Counted from the stretch's first letter, positions 50,872 through 60,656 are shown. The stretch: 64,000 bases of DNA from Cohnella sp. CFH 77786 (GCF_019400745.1 NZ_WJIB01000001.1:248001-312000); one strand, 5' to 3'. Program-made: numbers and translations. The notes: generated from the letters alone by a model not told the origin.

Positions 50872-51405
50872 ATGGCTTCTTACCAATGGAACTTGGACAA
50901 ATCCCACAGCAACATCACGTTCAGCGTCCGCCACATGATGATCGCGAACGTGCGCGGCAGCTTCGCCGATTTCGACGCCACCGTCACCGCGGATCCGGCG
51001 GACCCGACGACGGCCCAGGCGACCGTTACGATCGACGTGAACAGCATCGACACCAAGGACGCCGGACGCGACGGCCACCTCAAATCGCCCGACTTCTTTG
51101 GCGTCGAGCAGCATCCGAACATGACCTTCAAAGTGACGCAAATCAAGTCCAAAGGCGGCGAAGATTACGACATTACCGGCGACCTCACGATCGCCGGCGC
51201 CACGAAGTCCATCACCCTCACCGGCGAAATCTCCGGTCCCGCCAAGGATCCGTGGGGCAACGAAAAAATCGCCGTATCGGCAAGCGGCTCCCTGTCCCGC
51301 TCCGAATTCGGGCTGTCCTGGAACGCGGTCCTCGAAACCGGCGGCGTGCTCGTCAGCGACACGATCAAGCTGAACGTCGAGCTGCAATTCGCGAAAGCGG
51401 CGTAA
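50872..51405 (+). CDS. YceI-family lipocalin-like protein
   Basis: A 177-residue beta-barrel protein that binds isoprenoid-type lipids in relatives. Family pattern: WNLDKSHSNITFSVRHMMIA, VRGSFADFDATV, IDTKDAGRDGHLKSPDFFGV, PNMTFKVTQIK, DLTIAGATKSITL and LSRSEFGLSWN. No signal peptide, so it is cytoplasmic, as in many Firmicutes. A near-perfect AAGGAGG lies 9 nt before the ATG. Confidence 0.95.
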   Translation: MASYQWNLDKSHSNITFSVRHMMIANVRGSFADFDATVTADPADPTTAQATVTIDVNSIDTKDAGRDGHLKSPDFFGVEQHPNMTFKVTQIKSKGGEDYDITGDLTIAGATKSITLTGEISGPAKDPWGNEKIAVSASGSLSRSEFGLSWNAVLETGGVLVSDTIKLNVELQFAKAA

Positions 51406-51420
51406 ACCCGCGACGGAGCA

Positions 51421-51460
51421 AAAAAGCATCCTACCCGCAAACGGCGGGAGGATGCTTTTG
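51421..51460. terminator. Bidirectional terminator after the YceI gene
   Basis: AAAAAGCATCCT-CCCGC...GCGGG-AGGATGCTTTT between convergent genes. Confidence 0.92.
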
Positions 51461-51489
51461 TTCATTTTCGGATGGACCGGGTCTTCTTC

Positions 51490-52086
51490 CTACATCTCCA
51501 ATTGCAGCATTTCGGTTCTCATCCCTCTGAGCTTCTGCTTGGAGGCTTCCGCCTCCTCGGTTCTGCCCTGGCGGAGGGCTTCGTGCAGCACGGCCAATTC
51601 GTAATCGATTTCATAGCGGAGGACGGCTGCGCGCTGTTCCGCCCGATTCGACTTGAACGCCTGTATCATGTCTTCCACCGTGACTTGGGGTTTCTTCTGA
51701 TAAATGATCCGATGTTCCATGCCCGACACCTCCACCAAACGGATAATTTCCCCGAACATGATGTTCTCGATCAGCACTTGCCGGTCGCGAAACCGCTTGA
51801 CGATCGCGTGGCCCTTGGAGTCGCCAATCAGCTTCTCCATCCATTGCGACAACCGCGCATCCTTGACGACGTAGTCACCCACCATCTTGTACCGGCCATG
51901 GAAACGCTGGAACCGGAGCTTGAGCAGCCGCCGGCCCGTCCGGACGGAAACGAGGAACTGCTGGTCGCTTTCGTTCCAATAAAGCGAGTAGCCTTGCTGG
52001 ATCAATTCCCGGATCAGATTCTGGACCTGCCGGCGGTCGAAACGGACTTCCAGATTGCAGTATTCCACTTCGTGACTGCGATTCAC
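51490..52086 (-). CDS. Conserved-looking protein of unknown function
   Basis: A 198-residue soluble protein. The first 130 residues mix strands and helices (YCNLEVRFDRRQVQNLIREL; YWNESDQQFLVSV; RLSQWMEKLIGDSKGHAIVK; VLIENIMFGEIIRLVEVSG). The last 60 are helical and charged, probably a coiled coil (LRYEIDYELAVLHEALRQGR). I recall similar Paenibacillus proteins only as unassigned. Start is GTG with AGGAGG 9 nt upstream; codons before it to 52173 are open but unsupported. Confidence 0.75.
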   Translation of the reverse strand: MNRSHEVEYCNLEVRFDRRQVQNLIRELIQQGYSLYWNESDQQFLVSVRTGRRLLKLRFQRFHGRYKMVGDYVVKDARLSQWMEKLIGDSKGHAIVKRFRDRQVLIENIMFGEIIRLVEVSGMEHRIIYQKKPQVTVEDMIQAFKSNRAEQRAAVLRYEIDYELAVLHEALRQGRTEEAEASKQKLRGMRTEMLQLEM

Positions 52087-52258
52087 GGCCACCCACCTCC
52101 TGCGGATTCCGCACGACTCGAGTTTGACCGAATGTTCTGAAAATTCGTTTCTTATCTTTATCTTATACTCCATCTTATGTTATGGCAACTTGGTTTCTTG
52201 ACTATTTTCCCTTATCATGGATGGAGTGTTTGAGACTTTTCCGCCAGAGGTGACCCCA

Positions 52259-52897
52259 TTGAACAGCATAACGTTTCCCGGCTTCGGACAAGCCGACTTC
52301 GAGGCGATGCGGGCCGAAGGGCTCGAAGGCCGGATGAATGCGATCATCGGCACGGTGCGGCCGAAACTTGAGGCGGCAGGCAGAGATCTCGCCCCCGTTC
52401 TCTCCCGGCTAAGCGGAGAAACGATGACGCCGCATGTGGCCAAGCATGCCCGTCGTTCCGTCAACCCGCCGGCGGACACTTGGGTGGCATGGTCGCGCAA
52501 CCCCCGCGGCTACAAGATGCATCCCCATTTTCAGGTCGGCATCTGGCCAACGCACGTGTTCGTTCAGTTCGCCATTATTTACGAATGCCCGGACAAGGGA
52601 ATTTTCGCGGAAAACGCCCTGCGGGAAATGGCGTCCGTCCGGCAAACCGTACCCGGCTTCTTCGTCTGGTCCAAGGACCACATGGTTCCCGAAGGGACGA
52701 GGCACGACGGGCTGACGGACGACGAGCTGGCCGAATGGTTGCGCCGCTTGAAGACCGTCAAGGCGGCCGAAATCACCTGCGGGATCCATCTCCTGCGGGA
52801 CGATCCGGTGCTGGCAAGCGGCGGCAAGTTCCTGCGCAAAGCGGAAGAAACGTTCCAAACGCTGCTTCCGTTGTACCGCATGGCTGGCGGCGTTTAA
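52259..52897 (+). CDS. yktB: YktB (DUF1054/UPF0637) family protein
   Basis: A 212-residue protein, the exact length of B. subtilis YktB. Typical text: ITFPGFGQADFEAMRAEGLE, SRNPRGYKMHPHFQVGIWPT, FAIIYECPDKGIFAENAL and FFVWSKDHMVPEG. Function unknown. The TTG at 52259 has AGAGGTGA 5-6 nt upstream. It ends 3 nt from the stop of the convergent nitroreductase gene with no terminator between. Confidence 0.92.
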   Translation: MNSITFPGFGQADFEAMRAEGLEGRMNAIIGTVRPKLEAAGRDLAPVLSRLSGETMTPHVAKHARRSVNPPADTWVAWSRNPRGYKMHPHFQVGIWPTHVFVQFAIIYECPDKGIFAENALREMASVRQTVPGFFVWSKDHMVPEGTRHDGLTDDELAEWLRRLKTVKAAEITCGIHLLRDDPVLASGGKFLRKAEETFQTLLPLYRMAGGV

Positions 52898-52900
52898 TGC

Positions 52901-53473
52901 TCAATCTTCCAGCCAGACCGTTTTCCCGGCCCCCGGCGTGCGCCGCCCTTCCGGCGCTTCCATGCCGGGATATCCGACGTAGATCAAGCCCGCGACCTCG
53001 TCGAGGTCCTCGAGCCCGAGGGCCCGTTTCATCTCCGGGCGGTACGCCGGATCGCCCGTGCGCCATACGGCGCCGAGTCCGTTCGCGTGCGCCGCGAGCA
53101 GCAGATTTTGCACCGCGGCGTGCACGGCGGCGCGTTCTTCGTTCAGCACCGCTTTGGGCGAATCGGAAGGGGAACAGACGGCCGCGATGACGACCGGCGC
53201 CCGGAACGCTTTGGCTTCCTCTTTCCGGGCGCGTTCTTGTCTCTCCTCTTCGCTCAGCTCCCCCCACGACTCCGAGGCGATTTCCGCATAAGCCCGACCC
53301 AGTCGCCGACGGCCTTCGCCGGTCATCACGACGAACCTCCACGGCTCCGTTCGATGATGGTTCGGCGCCCAAACCGCCGCTTCGATGATGCGCTCCACGA
53401 GCCGACGCGGAACCGGGTCCTCCTTCACCTTGCCGATGCTCCTGCGGGAGCGGATTGCTTCTTCCACGTTCAT
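52901..53473 (-). CDS. Nitroreductase-family FMN oxidoreductase
   Basis: A 190-residue flavin enzyme: AIRSRRSIGKVKEDPVP at the FMN-phosphate-binding start, AAVWAPNHHRTEPWRFVVMT, a central AAVHAAVQNLLLAAHANGLG and AGLIYVGYPGMEAPEGRR near the end. It resembles the YdjA/TdsD group of small nitroreductases. Substrate unknown. AGGAAGAGG precedes the ATG; longer open sequence upstream is not supported. Confidence 0.93.
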   Translation of the reverse strand: MNVEEAIRSRRSIGKVKEDPVPRRLVERIIEAAVWAPNHHRTEPWRFVVMTGEGRRRLGRAYAEIASESWGELSEEERQERARKEEAKAFRAPVVIAAVCSPSDSPKAVLNEERAAVHAAVQNLLLAAHANGLGAVWRTGDPAYRPEMKRALGLEDLDEVAGLIYVGYPGMEAPEGRRTPGAGKTVWLED

Positions 53474-53574
53474 GCGGCCTCTTCCTTCCTCTGCAATCGA
53501 CGTTGTCCCCCAAAGGTTACCAAATTTTCCCGACCGCCCACAACCCGCTAGTATCCATACCGGCTGCCAAGACA

Positions 53575-53597
53575 AGGGAGCCCCCTCGGGAGCTCCC
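53575..53597 (-). terminator. RND pump gene terminator
   Basis: GGGAGC...GCTCCC with a minus-strand tail TTGTCTT, 15 nt after the pump's stop. Confidence 0.5.
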
Positions 53598-53611
53598 CAT
53601 TCTTCATGGAA

Positions 53612-56600
53612 TTAAGCGGCAACTTTGTGTCCTGCGGCGGCGCGGCGCTGGCGCGCCGATTTGCGGAAGAACAGCAATTCGTAGATGCACGGGACAACGA
53701 CGAGCGTAAGCAAGGTCGAGGTGATCAGTCCTCCGATGACGACGATGGCCAAACTTTGCGAGACGATGCTTCCGCTCTCCGACGAACCGAATACGAGCGG
53801 CAGCATCGCGCAGATGGTCGCGGTCGCCGTCATCAGGATCGGCCGCATCCTCGTGCCTGCGGCTTCCAGGAGCGCTTCGCGGATCGTCATCGTTTCTTCG
53901 TTGCGGCGCACGCGGTCCATCAGCACGATCGCGTTCGTGACGACAATGCCGATCAGCATGACGACCCCGAAGATCGCCGTGAAATCGGGGGAGATCCCCG
54001 TCATCAGAAGGCCGAGCACGGCGCCGATCGCCACGAAAGGAATCGAGCACAGAACGGCGATGGAAGCGCGGATCCTCTTGTACGTGAACACCAGGATCAG
54101 GAACACGATGCCGATCGAAACGAGGGCCATCGTGAACAGGCTCATGATGTCGCCCATCTGGTCGGCAGATGCTCCTCCGACGTTCAGCTTGACGCCCGCG
54201 GGCGGCGTGATTTTCTTCATGGCGTCCGCAATTTCCGATCCCACGATGGACAACTGGGACGGCTCTACCGTCGCGGTAATCCGAACATAGCTCTTTCCGT
54301 CTTTGTGGAAGAACTTCGTCGGCTTCTCGGCCTTCCCCCATCTGGCTACGCTCGTTACCGGCTTCGGCCCCTGTTCCGTCATGACCGTCAGGCCGGACAG
54401 ATCGTCTTCCGATTTCGGATTCAGCACAGGCTCCAGCACGACCGGCAGCGATTGCCCGTTCACGTTCAGCGCGCCGATCGGCACCGGGTTCAGCATGCCT
54501 TGCAGCTGCTGCGCGATGTCGCCGGCTTTGGCCAGGGTCGGATCCACTTCGAGCGTATAGACGGTTTTCTTTTCTTCCTGGTTGCTTTGCACTTTGAGGA
54601 CGTCTTTGATCGGCTTGATCGCGGCCATGGCCTGCTCGGCCGTTGCCGTGATGTCCTCCAGGCTGTCGCCCGTGACGTCAACGAACACTTGCGTCGAGCT
54701 GCCGTCGCCGAACAGATTGCCCTTGCCCGCGTTCAGGCTGGCATCCGGGAAATTTTTGCGTTCCGCTTGGACGGCCTCGATCACTTTCTCGGCGTCAGCG
54801 CCTTTTTTCATGCCCAGCGTATACGTGACCAGCGTCGGGGAGGTGACCGAGCCCCATTGGGCTGCGTCCGCGCTGTTCCCCATGCTCATGCTGACCCATT
54901 CCTGGCCTTCCTGTTTCAGCAGGAACGCTTCCAGCTTTTTGCCGTTTTCCAGAACCTGATCGGCCGGCGTATCCGGCTTGTATTCCAGCGTAACGGTAAG
55001 ATTCTCGGCGTTGGACGAATCGATCGCGCCCTTGGGCATGGAGAAATACGTGGCCACCGATCCGATGAGCAGCAAGACGGCGACCGCGATCGGGATCCAT
55101 TTGAACCTCAAATTCCAATTCAGGAACGCTTTAAAACGTTTCGCCGGTTCATGATCTTTGATGTTGGCCTTCTTGAGCACCCCGGAACTCATCAGAGGCA
55201 CCACCGTTAACGCGACCAAGAGAGACGCGAGCAACGAATACGTAATCGTTAACGCGAAGGGCAGCAAGAACGATTGCAGCGAGCCCTTAAGCAATCCGAT
55301 CGGCAGGAAAATGGCCACGGTACACAAGGTGGAAACGGTTATGGCCGTGGAAACCTCCCGGGTAGCGTCGATGACGAGCTCCACCGAGAACTTTTCCTTC
55401 TGCAGCCGGCGGAAAATGTTCTCGATGACGACGATGCTGTCGTCCACGAGACGCCCGACCGCGACCGCGACGCCGCCGAGGGTGAGAATGTTCAGCGTAA
55501 CGCCGGACAGGTCCAGCAAATAGAGCGTGAGCGCCAGCGACAACGGAATCGACACGATCGTGACCAGCGTTGCCCGGATATCGCGCATGAACAGGAGAAT
55601 GACGACCGTGGCGAACAGCGCGCCCATGAGCACCTCGCGCATCATGCTGTTGACCGAATGGACCACTTGGTCCGAAGTGCTCATGATGACGCTCAGGTTG
55701 ATGTCCTTGTTTTCTTCCCTCAGCTTCTCTACCGCATTCTTGACGCCGTCTCCGACGCTTACCGCATTGGAGTTGGCCGCCTTGGACACGACGAGCATGA
55801 GCGCCGGTTTGCCGTTGAAATCGTTGATGCTTTCCGCTTCGGGCACGATCTTCACGTCGGCCACGTCACTAAGCGGGACTCCGCTGGCCACGGGAAGCTT
55901 CTTAAGCGCTTCGATATCGTTCAAATCGGCGGAAACGTTGAGGTTCACTGTCGTGCCGTCAATCGATTTCTCGCCGATGGAGGCGGAAGCGTCCCGGCCT
56001 TGCAGCACGCCGTAAAGCGCCTGCAAAGGAACGCCTTTGGCCGCCAGCTTGCCCATATCCGGTGTGACGCCGACTTTGGCCTTCGATTTGCCGGACAGCT
56101 GCACGCTGCCGACCCCGTCGATCGAATGGAATGCATCGACGACGCGCTGTTCCAGCTTCTCTTTGTCGGCGTCGCTCAAGCCGTCGTTCGCGAACGTCAT
56201 CGTGACGAACGAGATCGGAATCATCGAGGTGTTGAACTGGACAACGTAAGGCTGGGACACGCGTTCCGGCAGCTTTACGGCGTTCACCGCACGCTCGACT
56301 TCGTTTTTCGCTTCCTTCATGTCCGTGTTCGAATCGAAGTTCAGGTTCACTTGGGCGAAACCGTCGCCCGACGTGGAGAACACGTTCGTTTTCCCTTTGA
56401 TGCCGGCCACCGCTTGCTCGAGCGGATTCGTGACCGACCTCTCCATCGTCGAAGCGTCGTAACCCGGGCCGATGGCGGTGACGGTCACTTGCGGATTGTC
56501 CGCCTCCGGCAGAAATTCCATGGGCAGCTTCAGATAACTGAAGACCCCCATGCCCAATACCATGACGATCAGGATGATCATCGCGGACTTGTTCTTGAAA

Positions 56601-56623
56601 GCTCCTTGGATAAACGGCTTCAA
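53612..56623 (-). CDS. RND-family efflux pump (SwrC/AcrB-like)
   Basis: A proton-driven exporter of 1003 residues with the duplicated RND layout: helix 1, large outer loop, helices 2-6, a second helix and loop, helices 8-12. Marker segments: FLPEADNPQVTVTAIGPGYD, VVILLFMRDIRATLVTIVSI, GGVAVAVGRLVDDSIVVIEN with the relay Asp pair in TM4, and AAGTRMRPILMTATATICAM. Gram-positive relatives such as SwrC export surfactants or lipids. No adaptor (HlyD) or regulator gene is adjacent. Start is TTG with GGAAGGAG 7-9 nt upstream. The 340-bp gap beyond it has only a small GTTA-GGCA/TGCC-TAAC dyad (56803-56822). Confidence 0.94.
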   Translation of the reverse strand: MKPFIQGAFKNKSAMIILIVMVLGMGVFSYLKLPMEFLPEADNPQVTVTAIGPGYDASTMERSVTNPLEQAVAGIKGKTNVFSTSGDGFAQVNLNFDSNTDMKEAKNEVERAVNAVKLPERVSQPYVVQFNTSMIPISFVTMTFANDGLSDADKEKLEQRVVDAFHSIDGVGSVQLSGKSKAKVGVTPDMGKLAAKGVPLQALYGVLQGRDASASIGEKSIDGTTVNLNVSADLNDIEALKKLPVASGVPLSDVADVKIVPEAESINDFNGKPALMLVVSKAANSNAVSVGDGVKNAVEKLREENKDINLSVIMSTSDQVVHSVNSMMREVLMGALFATVVILLFMRDIRATLVTIVSIPLSLALTLYLLDLSGVTLNILTLGGVAVAVGRLVDDSIVVIENIFRRLQKEKFSVELVIDATREVSTAITVSTLCTVAIFLPIGLLKGSLQSFLLPFALTITYSLLASLLVALTVVPLMSSGVLKKANIKDHEPAKRFKAFLNWNLRFKWIPIAVAVLLLIGSVATYFSMPKGAIDSSNAENLTVTLEYKPDTPADQVLENGKKLEAFLLKQEGQEWVSMSMGNSADAAQWGSVTSPTLVTYTLGMKKGADAEKVIEAVQAERKNFPDASLNAGKGNLFGDGSSTQVFVDVTGDSLEDITATAEQAMAAIKPIKDVLKVQSNQEEKKTVYTLEVDPTLAKAGDIAQQLQGMLNPVPIGALNVNGQSLPVVLEPVLNPKSEDDLSGLTVMTEQGPKPVTSVARWGKAEKPTKFFHKDGKSYVRITATVEPSQLSIVGSEIADAMKKITPPAGVKLNVGGASADQMGDIMSLFTMALVSIGIVFLILVFTYKRIRASIAVLCSIPFVAIGAVLGLLMTGISPDFTAIFGVVMLIGIVVTNAIVLMDRVRRNEETMTIREALLEAAGTRMRPILMTATATICAMLPLVFGSSESGSIVSQSLAIVVIGGLITSTLLTLVVVPCIYELLFFRKSARQRRAAAGHKVAA

Positions 56624-56882
56624 TTCGGTTTTCTCCTTCCAATCTCTCGGTTTCTTTCCTTTACTATTACCAGCTTAACGGAACCTTCCGTCCTCCGAAC
56701 AACGGCCGCAGACCGGATTTGAACCTGGACCTGAGGCGGGGACGGAATCCTGCCGAAGTCCGCGCTGCCGGTCCTCCATCCAAAATATCAGATTGACGCT
56801 GCGTTAAGGCAACGTGCCTAACAAGAAAAATAGCCCCGCATTGTGAACGGAAGATGAACCATCGATAAAGAAATTCCGAAAA

Positions 56883-56921
56883 CGAAAAAACGCCGCTCCG
56901 CTAAGGAACGACGTTTTCCCT
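56883..56921 (-). terminator. MFS transporter gene terminator
   Basis: AAAACGTCGTTCC-TTAGC-GGAGCGGCGTTTTTT on the minus strand, with two mismatches in the stem. Confidence 0.8.
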
Positions 56922-56963
56922 CTTCCATCCGGAAGGGGCGTTAAGGTTCAATCGGAATGGACG

Positions 56964-58142
56964 TTAAGCGGCGTTGGCCGCTTCCCGGCGGTCCAGGCTG
57001 CGGAACTGGGCCAGCAGCGCCAGACCCGCGATCGACAAGATGCCGGACACGACGAACGGCAGCCAGGAAGTGATGCCGAGCAAAGCGGAACCGAGCAAGG
57101 GGCCGATGATCCGGCCGAGGCTGTCCATCGACGAGCTGAGACCGGAGGCGGTCCCTTGATCGACCGTCGTCTTCTGCGTGATCAAGGAGGTTACGCAAGG
57201 GCGCAGCAGCGCGTTGCCGATTCCGAACACGCAGAGGTAGAACGTCGCCGCGATCCAGTTGCCGGCCGTGAGCAGAAGGAAGAAACCCGCCGCAGAGAAA
57301 AGCAGTCCGATGGCGATATAACGTCCCTCCTGCCCTTTCTTCACTCGCCGCCGAACGATGCCTCCCTGAACGAGGGCGCCGATCAAGCCGCAGAAAAAGA
57401 ACATGTAGCCGACCTTTAGCGGCGTGACGTCGAATCGTTCCATCCCGTACAGCTGCAAGGTCGCTTCCAGGATGGCCAGGGAGAAGGTCACGAAAAACGC
57501 GAGCGAATACAAATATTTCAGCGGCCCCCGGAAAGCCGTCCAACGGGATACCCGTTTCCGGAGTCTGGCGGCTTCGCGCTTCTCCGGGGTGAGCGACTCT
57601 TCCAGCTTCGTCCACGCCGCGATAAAGGTAAGGAAAGAGAGAACGGCCGCCGCGAAAAACGGGGTATGATGCGACACTTTGCTAAGCAGGCCCCCGAACA
57701 GGGGGCCGAACGTGAAGCCCATGCCGATGCTCATGCCGACGACCGCCATTCCCTTGGTGCGCTGCTCGTCGGTCGTGACATCCGCCACGTAAGCCACGAT
57801 GCAAGCCGTTACCGCGCCGGAGAACAAACCGCCCAGCACGCGCGAAGCGTACATCAGCAAGAGGCTGTCCCCGGAAAGGCCGAACAAGAGGAAGCTGACG
57901 GAGAAGCCTAGCACTCCGATCATGATGACCGGGCGGCGGCCGATTCGCTCCGACAAGCCTCCCCACACCGGAGCGAGCAGAAACGACATGAGCGAGTAGA
58001 GCGTCAGCATAAGTCCCGTATGCCAATTCGCCGCATCGGGACTGACGTCCGTCACCAGTTGGGGAAGAACGGGTATAATGATGCCGAAGCCGATAAAAAC
58101 CGTGAACAACATCAAACCGACGATGACCAATTTGCTTTTCAC
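56964..58142 (-). CDS. MFS drug-efflux-type transporter
   Basis: A 392-residue twelve-helix transporter of the DHA1 group. The signature between helices 2 and 3 reads GGLSERIGRRPVIMIGVLG, motif C-like GMGFTFGPLFGGLL is in helix 5, and helix 4 begins YASRVLGGLFSGAV. Similar proteins export tetracycline, quinolones or sugars; substrate unknown. The GTG at 58140-58142 has GAGGAG 8 nt upstream. It is separated from speA by divergent promoters. Confidence 0.9.
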   Translation of the reverse strand: MKSKLVIVGLMLFTVFIGFGIIIPVLPQLVTDVSPDAANWHTGLMLTLYSLMSFLLAPVWGGLSERIGRRPVIMIGVLGFSVSFLLFGLSGDSLLLMYASRVLGGLFSGAVTACIVAYVADVTTDEQRTKGMAVVGMSIGMGFTFGPLFGGLLSKVSHHTPFFAAAVLSFLTFIAAWTKLEESLTPEKREAARLRKRVSRWTAFRGPLKYLYSLAFFVTFSLAILEATLQLYGMERFDVTPLKVGYMFFFCGLIGALVQGGIVRRRVKKGQEGRYIAIGLLFSAAGFFLLLTAGNWIAATFYLCVFGIGNALLRPCVTSLITQKTTVDQGTASGLSSSMDSLGRIIGPLLGSALLGITSWLPFVVSGILSIAGLALLAQFRSLDRREAANAA

Positions 58143-58264
58143 AACGTTTTCTCTCCTCATGCCCGATGGATATGAAAACAACCTCGATAACCCAAATGGT
58201 AGCACAGTCGGCCCGGTTGTTCCAAACGGAACCGTTGACGTTTTTGTTACAACTTGACTTGCGG

Positions 58265-58292
58265 TTGATTTCCCCCCCGAATTTGCTATACT
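58265..58292 (+). promoter_or_regulatory. speA promoter
   Basis: TTGATT (58265-58270), 16-bp spacer, TATACT (58287-58292), 50 bp before the GTG. Confidence 0.6.
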
Positions 58293-58341
58293 CTTGCTTG
58301 TTCGACATCGACTTAGCTGGACGGAAAGGCAGGGAGCCGCT

Positions 58342-59811
58342 GTGGACCATACCCGCACCCCTTTATTCGACGCGCTTCGCCTTCATGCGGAGCGGAAACC
58401 GGTACAATTCCATATTCCCGGCCATAAAGGCGGGGCAGGCATGGATCCGGAATTCCGGACGTTCATCGGAGACAACGCGCTCTCCATCGACCTGATCAAC
58501 ATCGCCCCGTTGGACGACTTGCACCAGCCGACGGGCGTCATCCTGGAAGCCCAAAAGCTGGCTGCCGACGCTTTCGGCGCGGACGCCACTTTCTTCTCCA
58601 TACAAGGAACGAGTACCGCCATCATGACCATGATCATGTCCGTATGCGGCAACGGCGACAAAATCATCGTCCCCCGCAACGTCCATAAATCGATCCTGTC
58701 CGCCATCATTTTCGCCGGTGCCAGACCCGTATTCCTCTCCCCCGTCCGTGACCGCAATCTCGGCATCGACCATGGGGTCACGACGAGGTCCGTCCGGCGC
58801 GCCCTGGAACGGCATCCGGACGCTGCCGCGCTCCTGGTCATCAATCCGACCTATTTCGGCGTATGCACCAACCTGAAAGAAATCGTCGATCTGGCCCACG
58901 AATACGACATTCCCGTACTCGTCGACGAAGCGCACGGCGCCTTGATCCACTTCTCCGACGAGCTGCCGCTGTCCGCCATGCAGGCGGGCGCCGACATGGC
59001 GGCAACCAGCGTCCATAAGCTGGGCGGCTCGATGACCCAGAGTTCGGTGCTCAACGTGCGGACGGGACTCGTCAACATCCAGAGGGTTCAGACGATCCTG
59101 AGCCTGCTCACCACGACGTCGACTTCATACCCGTTGCTCGCTTCGCTCGACGCCGCGAGGCGCCAGCTTGCTCTCCACGGCAGAGAGCTGGCCGAACGGG
59201 CCGTGCGTCTCGCCAAGGCGGCCCGGGCGGCGATCAACGACATTCCCGGGCTGCATTGCTTCGGCGAGGAAATCCTGGGCGAAGAAGCCACCTTCGACTA
59301 CGATCCGACGAAGCTGACGATTCACGTCCGCCATCTCGGCATTACGGGCTACGACGCCGAAAATTGGCTGCGCGACCGCTACCGGATCGAGGTCGAGCTG
59401 AGCGATATGTACAACATCCTCTGCCTCGTTACCCCGGGCGACGACGGGGAAGCGCTGCAGCTGCTCGTCGAAGCCCTGAAAGCGATGGCTTCCGAGCTCC
59501 AGAACGCGGCGGAAATCCGGGAGATCGCCGTCGAGATCCCGGATATTCCCCACCTTTCCCTGACGCCGCGCGACGCGTTCTACGGCGAAACGGAATTGGT
59601 GCCGTTCCGCGAATCCGCCGGGCGGATCATCGCCGAGTTCATCTACGTGTATCCGCCCGGCATCCCGATTCTGCTGCCGGGTGAAGTCATCTCGCAGGAG
59701 AACATCGACTACATCGTCGACCACATCGAAGTGGGACTGCCGGTCAAAGGTCCGGAAGATCGGACGATCACGAACGTCAAAGTCATCGTCGAAGAAACGG
59801 CCATCTCCTGA
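58342..59811 (+). CDS. speA: Arginine decarboxylase, SpeA of the Orn/Lys/Arg class I family
   Basis: PLP enzyme of 489 residues that makes agmatine from arginine, the first step of polyamine synthesis in Bacilli. It parallels B. subtilis SpeA throughout: TPLFDALRLHAERKPVQFHI, PGHKGGAGMDPEF, INIAPLDDLHQPTG, FFSIQGTSTAIMTM, VDEAHGALIHF, and the PLP-Lys motif TSVHKLGGSMTQSS. Length equals the family. Start is GTG with GGGAG 6 nt upstream; open sequence from 58294 is not supported. No speE/speB beside it. Confidence 0.95.
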   Translation: MDHTRTPLFDALRLHAERKPVQFHIPGHKGGAGMDPEFRTFIGDNALSIDLINIAPLDDLHQPTGVILEAQKLAADAFGADATFFSIQGTSTAIMTMIMSVCGNGDKIIVPRNVHKSILSAIIFAGARPVFLSPVRDRNLGIDHGVTTRSVRRALERHPDAAALLVINPTYFGVCTNLKEIVDLAHEYDIPVLVDEAHGALIHFSDELPLSAMQAGADMAATSVHKLGGSMTQSSVLNVRTGLVNIQRVQTILSLLTTTSTSYPLLASLDAARRQLALHGRELAERAVRLAKAARAAINDIPGLHCFGEEILGEEATFDYDPTKLTIHVRHLGITGYDAENWLRDRYRIEVELSDMYNILCLVTPGDDGEALQLLVEALKAMASELQNAAEIREIAVEIPDIPHLSLTPRDAFYGETELVPFRESAGRIIAEFIYVYPPGIPILLPGEVISQENIDYIVDHIEVGLPVKGPEDRTITNVKVIVEETAIS

Positions 59812-59825
59812 CCGTTGCCCTCGAA

Positions 59826-59869
59826 CGCAGAAGGTCCGCTCCCGTTGCCCGGGAGACGGACCTTCTGCG
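59826..59869. terminator. Hairpin after speA
   Basis: CGCAGAAGGTCCG-TCCCG...CGGGA-CGGACCTTCTGCG, a long stem with one mismatch but no T-run; possible terminator or 3' stabiliser. Confidence 0.5.
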
Positions 59870-59932
59870 GCTATCGGCGGTCATTGCCAGAGGAAATCGA
59901 AAATGCTATCATGGGCGTGGAGGTGGCGTCCG

Positions 59933-60352
59933 ATGAGTCAAAGCGCTTACATATCTCTCGTGCAAGGATCCGCGATGCAAGAAATCACGCTGGACGGCGT
60001 CAAGGAACAGCTTCGGCAGTACCGCGAGCAGACGGAGCAGACCGGTCGCCAGCTGGGATGGGATTACGCCGGCGCCGCGTTTCCGTACAGCGTGGAGCAG
60101 AAGCCGGAAGCCCGGGATCTCTGGTTTTATTTGAAGGGCACGAATCCGCTGTACCGCAACATCGTCATCGGAACAGGCATAAGGGAGACCGAAAACGGCA
60201 GCGTCTCTTACATCCAGGTCGTCCTCCCGGACGGATCCACGCACGGAGATAAAGCGAAAGCGAACGAATTGTGCAAATGGATCGGAAAACGCCTGCAGGC
60301 GGAAGTAAAAATGTTCAACGGCCGGACCTTGTACTTCAACCCTCGCAAATAA
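59933..60352 (+). CDS. DUF1885-like protein
   Basis: A 139-residue soluble protein: SAYISLVQGSAMQEITLDGV at the start, a helix LKEQLRQYREQTEQTG-type region, RDLWFYLKGTNPLYRNIVIG, SYIQVVLPDGSTHGDKAKAN and a final TLYFNPRK strand. I assign it tentatively to DUF1885; function unknown. GGAGGTGG lies 6-7 nt before the ATG. Its stop lies 10 nt from that of the convergent DUF3055-like gene. Confidence 0.75.
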   Translation: MSQSAYISLVQGSAMQEITLDGVKEQLRQYREQTEQTGRQLGWDYAGAAFPYSVEQKPEARDLWFYLKGTNPLYRNIVIGTGIRETENGSVSYIQVVLPDGSTHGDKAKANELCKWIGKRLQAEVKMFNGRTLYFNPRK

Positions 60353-60362
60353 CGAATCAGGA

Positions 60363-60656
60363 TCAGTACTGCTCGAGCGATTCGATCGTCGGAAGCCGCT
60401 GCCCCAGGAGCGTTCGGAGCTCGTCGACAGCCCTGGGGTCGCCGACGAGGAATCGGTCGCGGAGAACCTCCGCATCCTTCAGGTCGTCGGCGCACATGGG
60501 CGCCGAACGCCCCGTCTGCATGCAGACGACCAGCGGCTTGCCGAAGAAATGGTGCGTATAGACAATGGCAAAATCGAAACGGCTTTCCTCGGAAACGCAT
60601 CCGACAAAGTTAACGCTCGACGACTCCGTCACATCGTAAAGGTTCTCCAACATCAT
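60363..60656 (-). CDS. DUF3055-like (SAV0927) small protein
   Basis: A 97-residue protein with the segment SRFDFAIVYTHHFFGKPLVV and CMQTGRSAPMCADDL, as in small Bacillales proteins of the DUF3055 type. Function unknown. GGAGGG lies 6 nt before the first ATG; a second ATG follows at once. The 260 bp beyond it toward the DUF1292 gene hold only the terminator at 60848-60893. Confidence 0.8.
   Translation of the reverse strand: MMLENLYDVTESSSVNFVGCVSEESRFDFAIVYTHHFFGKPLVVCMQTGRSAPMCADDLKDAEVLRDRFLVGDPRAVDELRTLLGQRLPTIESLEQY

Noticed and set aside
56700..56780. tRNA-like segment (GGATTTGAACCTGGACC) after the RND pump gene
   Set aside because: It cannot form acceptor, D or anticodon arms of a tRNA on either strand.
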